DNA of 64,000 bases from Gordonia soli NBRC 108243 (lineage in GTDB: Bacteria > Actinomycetota > Actinomycetes > Mycobacteriales > Mycobacteriaceae), in the NCBI RefSeq assembly GCF_000334455.1, contig NZ_BANX01000005.1, positions 248,001 through 312,000 of the forward strand. Reading direction: 5' to 3'. Below are positions 32,187 through 39,104 of this stretch, piece after piece (positions within the stretch are counted from its first letter, which is position 1; the number at the start of each line of letters is the position of its first letter). A model generated the notes under the pieces. The model searched no databases, was not told the origin of the DNA, and saw only the letters and a program-made list of their open reading frames with translations. The position numbers were made by a program, and so were the translations under genes.

Positions 32187-33035
32187 TCAGGCACTCACAA
32201 GACCGCGCTCCGCGGCGTCGACAGTATTCGAGATCAGGACCGCGATCGTCATTGGTCCCACGCCGCCGGGCACCGGTGTGATGAGGCGTGCACGTTCGGC
32301 CGCAGTCGCGGTCTCGACGTCTCCGAGTCCGCCGGGGTGGTATCCGGCGTCGACAACCACGGCCCCGGCGCGAATCCACTCGCCGCGGATGAGTTGCGGT
32401 CGACCGACCGCCGCGATGAGGACGTCGGCCCGCCCGATCTGAGTGGGTAGGTCTTGAGTGTGCGAATGGCAGTAAGTGACCGTGGCATCGGCACAGAGTG
32501 ACAGCAGCCCCACCGGCAGACCGAGAATCTCGCTGCGTCCGACGACCACGACATGCAGTCCGGAAAGAGCTACGGCATAGGAGTCCAAGAGGCGGAGTAT
32601 GCCTGCGGGTGTGCATGATCGATGCGTCGGCGTTCCAAGCGCCATCGCTGCCAAGCTCGCGCTGGTGACGCCGTCGACGTCCTTCGCGTGACTGATCGTC
32701 TCGAACACCGCGCGTTCATCGACGGGAACGGGCACCGGATGCTGCACCAAGATTCCGTCGACCATCGGATCAGCGTCGAGGCTGCGCACCGCGGCGGTGA
32801 CCTCTGCGGTCGTAGATGACGCGGGCAGCGTAACGGCCCGCGAGTCGACGCCGTTCTCGGCACATCGGCGTTGCTTCATCCGGACGTACGTCGCCGACGC
32901 AGGGTCGTCGCCGACCAGGACCGTTGCCAGACAGGGCCGATGACCGCGGTTCAGGGTGACAGCGTCCGCGCGTCGACGCGTCTCGGCGTGCAGTTGCTGT
33001 GCGAGTCGGGTGCCGTCCATCAACTGTGCGTTCAA
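32187..33035 (-). CDS. folD: FolD-type methylenetetrahydrofolate dehydrogenase/cyclohydrolase, divergent copy
   Basis: The 282-residue protein keeps FolD landmarks: TVLVGDDPASATYVRMK with the catalytic lysine, GILVQHPVPVPVDE, HAKDVDGVTSASL, the CTPAGI loop, the dinucleotide motif VVVVGRSEILGLPVGLL and ITPVPGGVGPMTIAVL. FolD interconverts methylene-, methenyl- and 10-formyl-tetrahydrofolate with NADP. Several positions deviate from housekeeping FolD (for example SCTPAG in place of PCTPxG), so this may be a second copy. I favour a TTG start at 33035, with GGGGAGAG 5 bases upstream and normal family length. ATG codons at 33020 and 33131 are alternatives. Copies of one hairpin repeat lie on both sides of the gene. 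Confidence 0.8.
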   Translation of the reverse strand: MNAQLMDGTRLAQQLHAETRRRADAVTLNRGHRPCLATVLVGDDPASATYVRMKQRRCAENGVDSRAVTLPASSTTAEVTAAVRSLDADPMVDGILVQHPVPVPVDERAVFETISHAKDVDGVTSASLAAMALGTPTHRSCTPAGILRLLDSYAVALSGLHVVVVGRSEILGLPVGLLSLCADATVTYCHSHTQDLPTQIGRADVLIAAVGRPQLIRGEWIRAGAVVVDAGYHPGGLGDVETATAAERARLITPVPGGVGPMTIAVLISNTVDAAERGLVSA

Positions 33036-33240
33036 AGGCTCTCTCCCCTCGATGGAGAGGGCACCCAGGCGGTCGATGCGCTCGTTGAGACTTCCCGGTG
33101 GTGGCCCACCCGCGCCAGTCGTCGGGTCCATTCTGGCAGAGCTCCGCTGATCGGGTAGGGATGAGGCGCCGGTGGGGCTGCCCGCTGCGAAGTCGGTTGA
33201 AGTGCGCGGGAGTTTCGACAGCCTTCTGGGCCGGTTCATC

Positions 33241-33352
33241 GGATTTCTGACACCTGACAGCTGCGCACCGTGGAGAGCGCACAGCACGACCCGCTCACGT
33301 GTCAGGAATCCGCCGAGCCGCGCCGGCGACCCGCTCACGTGCCAGGAATCCG
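33241..33352. repeat. GGATTTCTGACAC hairpin element, copy D, with duplicated right arm
   Basis: The left arm GGATTTCTGACAC is intact at 33241-33253. The matching right arm (GTGTCAGGAATCC, 33299-33311) is followed by a second copy of the same segment, with GTGCCAGGAATCC ending near 33351. It lies in the 434-base gap between folD and the YdcF-like gene, where I see no other gene. Confidence 0.82.
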
Positions 33353-33469
33353 TAGCCCGACACGACCGCGCACCGCGACACACTCCACCCTCGACCGCCC
33401 GAGACGTCGTTATCGATCCGCAACTGCACAGGTGTGGCGCTGTAGCAGAACCCGCTTACTGTTACGCGA

Positions 33470-34504
33470 GTGACAATTGGGGTCAGAGTTACTCGGATGC
33501 GCGCTCTCGCCATCGCTGCTGTCGCCACGGCGGCTGTCGGTGGGGCGGCGGTGGCGGCACTGCCTGTCATCGACCATTCGCACGTGCAGACGGTGGCGAC
33601 CACCATCGACCCGGCGGAGCTCTACAACGCGGCGCAGAAGAAGTTCGCCTCCGGCGATGTGACCGGCGGTCTGGACGGAATCCGCCAGACACTCGCCGTC
33701 GCGCCCGCCGACGGTGACGCGCTCGCGCTGCAGGCGATCTGGTCCGAGCAGGCCGAAGACGCGACCACCAGGGACGCTGCCCTCCGACGCCTGGGACTGG
33801 TCAACCCCAAGCTCGCAGCGACGGCACGCGCGGTGATCTCCGGCGTGACCGCAGGCGCGGCCATCGTTCCCGACACCACGCCCAAGGATGTGCGCGGCAA
33901 GGTCGCGGTGGTGGTGCTCGGCTTCGGGCTCGGCAAAAACGGCACGATGGCGGCCGAACTCGTCAACCGTGTGACCGCCGGACGTGCGCAGGCGCAGGCG
34001 ACCCCGACTCTTCCGATCGTGGTGTCGGGCGGCGTGCCCCGGGCGGGGATCACCGAGGCGGCCGCGATGCAGAAATGGCTGGTCAGCAACGGGGTCGAGG
34101 CCAATCGCATCGTCGCAGAGGGTAAGTCCGGATCGACGGTCGCCAACGCGCAGAACACCGCCGAGATCCTCGGGGCGAAGGGGATCAACGACATCGTGCT
34201 CATCACGTCACCGAGTCACATCCGCCGCGCCGCAGCGGATTTCGGCGCGACGGGTCTCCGTATCGTGGGTACCGTGACCACGGCGACCGAGCTCGACAAA
34301 TACGCAACGCCGCTGAAGCTCAGCCAGCAGAAGGGGATTCGACTCGAAGCGACGCGCACCGCGCGAATCCCGGCCACCCATCAGGTGGGAGTCGCGGTGC
34401 CCGACCCGCTCCCCGATCCTGGTCCGGGCATCATCGGTGAGTACGTCGGCCCGCTGCTGCAACAGTTGCTCGGCAGTGGTTCTGCGACCGAAGAGTCACC
34501 GTGA
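33470..34504 (+). CDS. YdcF/SanA-like (DUF218) exported protein
   Basis: The 344-residue protein has a hydrophobic export signal (ALAIAAVATAAVGGAAVAALP), a small helical region of about residues 45-120 that looks like one or two tetratricopeptide-type helices (AAQKKFASGDVTGGLDGIRQTLAVAP), and a C-terminal DUF218 domain. The DUF218 motifs are VVVLGFGLGKNG near 147, PIVVSGGVPRAGITEAAAM near 182, an acidic EGKSGSTVANAQNTAEIL near 210 and ITSPSHIRRAAADFGATG near 241. YdcF/SanA proteins affect envelope barrier function, but their chemistry is unclear. The start is GTG 33470 or ATG 33497; neither has a good ribosome site. Confidence 0.78.
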   Translation: MTIGVRVTRMRALAIAAVATAAVGGAAVAALPVIDHSHVQTVATTIDPAELYNAAQKKFASGDVTGGLDGIRQTLAVAPADGDALALQAIWSEQAEDATTRDAALRRLGLVNPKLAATARAVISGVTAGAAIVPDTTPKDVRGKVAVVVLGFGLGKNGTMAAELVNRVTAGRAQAQATPTLPIVVSGGVPRAGITEAAAMQKWLVSNGVEANRIVAEGKSGSTVANAQNTAEILGAKGINDIVLITSPSHIRRAAADFGATGLRIVGTVTTATELDKYATPLKLSQQKGIRLEATRTARIPATHQVGVAVPDPLPDPGPGIIGEYVGPLLQQLLGSGSATEESP

Positions 34505-34539
34505 CGGTTTGCCATCCGCAGACCTGATTGTGGGATCGC

Positions 34540-34569
34540 TTGACGAATGACCATGCGCGGAGCCATATT
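34540..34569 (+). promoter_or_regulatory. candidate promoter of the SulP-carbonic anhydrase gene
   Basis: TTGACG (34540-34545) and CATATT (34564-34569) are 18 bases apart in an unusually AT-rich stretch. This would give an untranslated leader of about 110 bases before the start near 34690. Confidence 0.4.
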
Positions 34570-34689
34570 TGAGATGATAAGCGCAATTGGGTGACTTGCG
34601 TAACATGTCTGAATTGTCGTTGTTGTTCTCACAGAACCGCGTCGTCGTATGTAAGCCGCCCTTAACAACCCGTGGGTACGTTCGTGAAC

Positions 34690-36942
34690 ATGCAGATGTC
34701 ACTCGCGTCACCACAGATCAACGCCCGAGACATCCTCCGCTATGACGTCCCGGCGTCGTTGGTGGTCTTCCTCGTGGCACTCCCGTTGTCCCTCGGCATA
34801 GCGATCGCGTCCGATGCGCCCGTGATGGCGGGCCTGATCGCCGCCGTGGTCGGTGGCATCGTCGCCGGTCTCCTGGGGGGCAGTCCGCTCCAGGTGTCCG
34901 GACCGGCGGCCGGACTCACCGTCGTGGTCGCCGAACTCGTCGCCAATTTCGGTTGGCAGCTCACATGTTTCATCACCGCATGTGCCGGTGTGTTGCAGAT
35001 CCTCTTCGGGCTCAGTCGCAAAGCCGGTGCGGCGTTGGCGATAGCGCCGACCGTGGTACACGCGATGCTGGCCGGTATCGGGATCACCATCGCGCTCCAG
35101 CAGATCCATGTGCTGCTCGGTGGCGAGTCGGGCAGTTCGGCCTGGGAGAACGTGACGCAACTGCCGCAGAACATCGTCGACATCACCTGGCCCAGCGCGC
35201 TGATCGGCGCACTGGTGATCGTGATGATGCTGACGTGGACCAACCTGCCGGTCGCTGTGCGCAAGGTGCCCGGACCGCTGGTCGCGATCGTGGCCGCCAC
35301 CGCCCTCACCGTCGTCCTCGGGTTGAACATCGAGCGGATCTCGCTGGACGGCAACTTCTTCGAGTCGATCTCGCTGCCGGCGCTACCGACCGGCAACTGG
35401 GGTGCGGTCATCATGGGTGTGCTGACGGTCGCGCTGATCGCGAGTGTCGAGTCGCTGCTGTCCGCGGTCGCGGTCGACAAGATGCACACCGGTCCCCGCA
35501 GCAACTTCAACCGCGAGATGCTGGGCCAGGGTGGCGCGAACATCACTTCCGGTCTGCTGGGCGGACTTCCGGTCACTGGCGTCATCGTCCGTAGCACCAC
35601 GAACGTCGCGAGCGGCGCACGGACGCGGGCATCGGCCATCCTGCACGGCGTGTGGGTCCTGGTGTTCGCGGTCCTGCTGACGGCACTGGTGGAGCAGATC
35701 CCGACAGCGGCACTCGCCGGCCTGCTCGTGGTCATCGGCATCCAGTTGGTCAAGCTCGCCCACATGAAGAAGGCCCTCAAGACCGGCGATCTCTGGGTCT
35801 ATGCGGTCACGGTGGGATCGGTCGTGTTCCTCAACCTCCTCGAGGGTGTCGCGATCGGACTCGCGCTCGCGGTCGCCCTGGTGGTGTGGCGGGTCGTCCG
35901 CGCCGACATCACGTCCGAGCCGTTCGGGACGGAGGGCTCGCGACAGTGGGTCGTGCGTATCCGCGGTTCGCTGAGCTTCCTCGCACTGCCCAAGCTGAAC
36001 AAGGCGCTGACCGCGGTCCCCGAGGGAGCCCACGTCACGCTCGAGATCGACACCGACTTCCTCGACCACGCGGCCTCGGAGGCCATCGAGGACTGGAAGT
36101 GGGCTCATGAGGCGGCGGGTGGCACCGTGCTGGTGCACGAGCGTGGCAAGGCCCGGCTCGCCGATGCTCCCGAGGCGCCGCCGCGTCGACACACCAATCC
36201 GCTGATCGGTGTCACCCCGTGGCGTAGCCGGCGTCCCGCGGAGGCGGCACCGGAAGCGGAGACGACCCCCGCGACACTGCGCTCGATCATGGGCGGCGTG
36301 CAGGAGTACCACCGCGACCACGTGGACACGCTGCGTGCGGTGACCGCCGACATCACCCATCAGCAGGATCCCGACTCGGTCTTCCTCACCTGCGCCGACT
36401 CCCGGCTGATGCCCAACATCATCACGGCCAGCGGGCCCGGTGATCTGTTCACCGTCCGCAACGTCGGCAACCTCGTCCCGGGCGAGGACTCGACCGACAC
36501 GTCCGTCGGGGCCGCGCTCGAGTTCGCGATAGGCGAGATCGGTGTGAGTTCGGTTGTGGTGTGCGGACACTCGTCGTGTGGCGCGATGAAGGCGATGATG
36601 GCCGGACCCGAGTCGATCGAGGGCAGCATCGGATCGTGGCTGGGCCATGCCATCCCGAGTGTGGTCGCCTACCGCGCGGGACATCCCGCCGGACGCAGTG
36701 CTGCGGAGGCAGGTTTCCCCGAGGTCGACCAGTTGGCAGTCGTCAACGTCGCCAAGCAGGTCGAGAACCTGTCACGGCATCCGGTTGTCGGCCGGGCCGT
36801 CGCCGATGGGCAGCTGCGAGTGGTCGGGCTGTTCTTCGACATCCCGACGGCCGAGGTCTACGAGGTCACGGCCACCGGTGTCCGCAAGGCGGGCGGCGAC
36901 CAGCCGACCACGTCCGAACTGGATGTCCCGACCGTCCGCTGA
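34690..36942 (+). CDS. SulP anion transporter fused to a beta-carbonic anhydrase
   Basis: The 750-residue fusion has three parts. Residues 15-400 are a SulP transporter with 10-12 helices (LVVFLVALPLSLGIAIAS, VSGPAAGLTVVVAEL, GGLPVTGVIVRSTTN). Residues about 420-500 are a STAS domain. Residues about 535-730 are a beta-carbonic anhydrase with zinc ligands in CADSRLMP and GHSSCGAM. M. tuberculosis Rv3273 has the same architecture. The natural reading is a bicarbonate transporter joined to the enzyme that interconverts bicarbonate and CO2 on the cytoplasmic side. GTG 34672, GTG 34684 and ATG 34696 are alternative starts; none has a clear Shine-Dalgarno. Confidence 0.92.
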   Translation: MQMSLASPQINARDILRYDVPASLVVFLVALPLSLGIAIASDAPVMAGLIAAVVGGIVAGLLGGSPLQVSGPAAGLTVVVAELVANFGWQLTCFITACAGVLQILFGLSRKAGAALAIAPTVVHAMLAGIGITIALQQIHVLLGGESGSSAWENVTQLPQNIVDITWPSALIGALVIVMMLTWTNLPVAVRKVPGPLVAIVAATALTVVLGLNIERISLDGNFFESISLPALPTGNWGAVIMGVLTVALIASVESLLSAVAVDKMHTGPRSNFNREMLGQGGANITSGLLGGLPVTGVIVRSTTNVASGARTRASAILHGVWVLVFAVLLTALVEQIPTAALAGLLVVIGIQLVKLAHMKKALKTGDLWVYAVTVGSVVFLNLLEGVAIGLALAVALVVWRVVRADITSEPFGTEGSRQWVVRIRGSLSFLALPKLNKALTAVPEGAHVTLEIDTDFLDHAASEAIEDWKWAHEAAGGTVLVHERGKARLADAPEAPPRRHTNPLIGVTPWRSRRPAEAAPEAETTPATLRSIMGGVQEYHRDHVDTLRAVTADITHQQDPDSVFLTCADSRLMPNIITASGPGDLFTVRNVGNLVPGEDSTDTSVGAALEFAIGEIGVSSVVVCGHSSCGAMKAMMAGPESIEGSIGSWLGHAIPSVVAYRAGHPAGRSAAEAGFPEVDQLAVVNVAKQVENLSRHPVVGRAVADGQLRVVGLFFDIPTAEVYEVTATGVRKAGGDQPTTSELDVPTVR

Positions 36943-36964
36943 TCTGCGGGCGACTGTCGTTCCG

Positions 36965-37032
36965 TTCCTCCGCCCCGAACCTCTTCTTCCGCGCACTGCA
37001 GCCGGCGGAAGAAGCAGTTCGGGGCGGAAGAA
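36965..37032. repeat. TTCCTCCGCCCCGAAC hairpin, copy 1
   Basis: The left arm at 36965-36980 (core TCCGCCCCGAAC) pairs with GTTCGGGGCGGAAGAA at 37017-37032. An inner pair CTTCTTCCGC/GCGGAAGAAG (36983-36992 with 37005-37014) makes a near-continuous stem. The same design recurs at 45708-45776. Position between convergent genes suggests bidirectional termination. Confidence 0.85.
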
Positions 37033-37100
37033 CGAGCGCGGGCCTACGGAAGATACGCGCGGGCCGCGGAAGAACGAGCGCGGGCCGTTGAAGAACGACT
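37026..37100. repeat. tandem repeat of GGAAGAACGAGCGCGGGCC, about 21-bp period
   Basis: GGAAG (last copy TGAAG) occurs at 37026, 37048, 37068 and 37089, that is, 20-22 bp apart. Each unit is GGAAGAACGAGCGCGGGCC or a close variant. The array continues directly from the right arm of the preceding hairpin and ends at the stop codon of the phosphoesterase gene. Confidence 0.8.
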
Positions 37101-37103
37101 GAG

Positions 37104-37841
37104 CTAACCGACCACGGACCGGAAGTGGGTTGTGAACCGCGGACCGTCGAGGACGTGGAAGGCGAGACCGGGCGGCTGACCCTCGTTGATCACGTCCTCG
37201 CCCTCGAAAGGCAGGTTCAACGTCGACGAGACGCCGGGCGCCGTGCACAGCGGGCGGTCGGCGAATCGGGTCACCGCGGGCGTGTGGGCATGTCCGCACA
37301 GGAAGGCGGTGATGTTCGGGTGCCGTGTCACGAGTTCGGCCAGACGGTCCTCACCGGTCTGCCGAATGCTGTCCATGAACGGCATGGCGAGGCTCACGGG
37401 TGGGTGGTGGAACGCCACCAGCACCGGCGCATCCGCGGGGGCTCGGTCGATCTCGTCGGACATCCACGCCAGCGTCTCGTCGGTCAGGTAGCCGTCGTTG
37501 CTGCCGGGGATCGAGCTGTCGGCGACCAGCAGGAGCACATCACCGACGGTGCGGGCGGTGTTGACCGGGGCCGCGCCGTCACGCCCGAGCAGATGTCGCT
37601 GGAGCGGTGCGCGGTCGTCGTGATTGCCGGCGGTGACCAGCATCGGCAACGGACTGCGGAGCACCTCGGCCGCCTCGCGGTACTCCGACTCCAGGCCCTC
37701 GTCGCCGATGTCCCCGGTCACGAGCAGCGCATCGATGCCTGCGGCGCGGTCGTTGATGTACTGCAGCGTCGACTCGATACGGCCGCGGTTGTGCGTGGTG
37801 CCGTTGAAGTGGAGATCGCTGATGTGGGCGACGACGAACAC
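37104..37841 (-). CDS. calcineurin-like metallophosphoesterase (cyclic-nucleotide phosphodiesterase type)
   Basis: The 245-residue protein has the five metal-site motifs of class III phosphodiesterases in order: ISDLHF, GDIGDEG, AGNHDDR, AFHHPP and CGHAHTPAV. This is the CpdA/Rv0805 type, so cAMP or another phosphodiester is a plausible substrate, though specificity is not readable. GAGGAG 4-9 bases before a GTG at 37841 sets the start, 40 codons inside the longest frame. The 141 bases to the small Cys-rich gene upstream should carry its promoter. A cyclase gene lies at the far end of the window. Confidence 0.87.
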   Translation of the reverse strand: MFVVAHISDLHFNGTTHNRGRIESTLQYINDRAAGIDALLVTGDIGDEGLESEYREAAEVLRSPLPMLVTAGNHDDRAPLQRHLLGRDGAAPVNTARTVGDVLLLVADSSIPGSNDGYLTDETLAWMSDEIDRAPADAPVLVAFHHPPVSLAMPFMDSIRQTGEDRLAELVTRHPNITAFLCGHAHTPAVTRFADRPLCTAPGVSSTLNLPFEGEDVINEGQPPGLAFHVLDGPRFTTHFRSVVG

Positions 37842-37982
37842 GAAGCTCTCCTCAGGCGTCCTGGTTCTCACCGAGGCTAGTCGGGTCGAGGTACCCCGCG
37901 CCGACGGGGGTTGCCCGGCGCCGACGCCTGTCGTCCGGTGCCGTCGCCGGTGATCCGGCACGGCGCCCGGTCGCCACCGACG

Positions 37983-38282
37983 TCAGCGCGGCACCCACCG
38001 GGTCATCGTCACGCAGCCGCACACACTGCTGTGGCCGCCCCGGTTGTTCTCGACTGTCGTGACGTACTCGCCGCACTGACCACACCGGATCGGTTTCGGG
38101 TCGGGCGTCCACCCGATCAGCATCGCCGAGTGTCGGGGGCAACTGCGGTAGAGGATGCCCTCCCGCAGATTGCACGGACCGTGGCACAGGTTGTCGCGCC
38201 CCTCGGGTAGATGCGCCAGTTCGCCCGCCACGTAGGGGTGGTCGAGGGCGAACACGATCCGATCCTCCGACGGAGAGGTCAT
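37983..38282 (-). CDS. small Cys-rich protein of unknown function
   Basis: This 99-residue protein is not a family I recognise. It has seven cysteines in clusters: CHGPC near residue 33, CPRH near 48, CGQC near 67 and CGC near 88. The CxxC and CPxH patterns suggest a zinc ribbon or similar structural metal site. There is no signal peptide or hydrophobic helix. Its ATG is 3 bases after the stop of the dienelactone hydrolase gene, so the two are cotranscribed. Confidence 0.65.
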   Translation of the reverse strand: MTSPSEDRIVFALDHPYVAGELAHLPEGRDNLCHGPCNLREGILYRSCPRHSAMLIGWTPDPKPIRCGQCGEYVTTVENNRGGHSSVCGCVTMTRWVPR

Positions 38283-38285
38283 CGG

Positions 38286-39047
38286 TCACCCGCGGGACAG
38301 TGTCCGCGCGAACAGTGCCCGGAGGTCGGTGAAGTGCTGTTCGGTCGCCTCCGGATGGAACGCTGCCGTGTCGGACATGGTGTAGCCGTGCGCGGCATCC
38401 GGGTAGACCGACGCGTGATGAACGACGCCCGCGGAGGTGAGCGCGTGCTCGAACTCGGCGACCGCCGCGGGCGGCAGGGAGTGGTCGTTGTCGGCGTGTT
38501 GCGCCAGCAGTTCGGCCCGGACCTCGGACAGTCGTCGGTGCGGGCTGGTGGGTTCCTCGGTGACCAGACCGCCGGTGTGGAACAGGCCGATGGCGCCGAC
38601 GTCGTCCGGCCTGGTGGCCGCGGCGAGAAGTGCGAGTCTCCCGCCCATGCAGTAGCCGGTGGCACCGAGGTCGCCCGGCGCGACGTCAGGGAGTCCGCGG
38701 AGCGCATCGAGGTACGCCGACAGATCAGGGGTCACCAGGTCGTCGGTCAGCGCCCGCACCCGTGGCATCACGTCCGCGAAGAACGCCTCACGCGCCTCCG
38801 GGGTGGTGAGCGGCTCTGAGGGGGCGAGATCGGCTGCCGTTCCGTCCCGGTAGAAGAGGTTCGGTGCCAGCACGACGTACCCCCACGATGCGATGCGGTC
38901 GGCCATCTCCTCGATACGGGGCCGGAGCCCGATGGCATCGATCAGGAACAGCACGCCGGGCCAGGGCCCGTTGCCGGAATCGGGGTGGGCGAGGAACGCC
39001 TCGGCCGATCCGGCGGAGGCATCGATGGTGATGTTCTCGTGGGTCAC
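38286..39047 (-). CDS. dienelactone hydrolase family protein
   Basis: The 253-residue alpha/beta hydrolase has a cysteine nucleophile in GATGYCMGGRLALLAA near residue 132, the hallmark of dienelactone hydrolases, with YPDAAHGYTM near 217 supplying the histidine. The oxyanion region VLFLIDAIGL is near 33. Family members hydrolyse dienelactones in aromatic catabolism, but many actinobacterial members have unknown substrates and no catabolic genes are near. It overlaps no other gene and lies 57 bases after the ligD stop. Confidence 0.87.
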   Translation of the reverse strand: MTHENITIDASAGSAEAFLAHPDSGNGPWPGVLFLIDAIGLRPRIEEMADRIASWGYVVLAPNLFYRDGTAADLAPSEPLTTPEAREAFFADVMPRVRALTDDLVTPDLSAYLDALRGLPDVAPGDLGATGYCMGGRLALLAAATRPDDVGAIGLFHTGGLVTEEPTSPHRRLSEVRAELLAQHADNDHSLPPAAVAEFEHALTSAGVVHHASVYPDAAHGYTMSDTAAFHPEATEQHFTDLRALFARTLSRG

Positions 39048-39104
39048 AGGATTCCTTTGTACGCCCCGGGGCGCGTGAGGGGTGGGTACGCCCCGGGGGT
39101 CGCG

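Noticed and set aside
31727..33469. Insertion sequence around folD
   Set aside because: No transposase frame or terminal inverted repeats with target duplication were found; the repeats are all in direct orientation hairpins.
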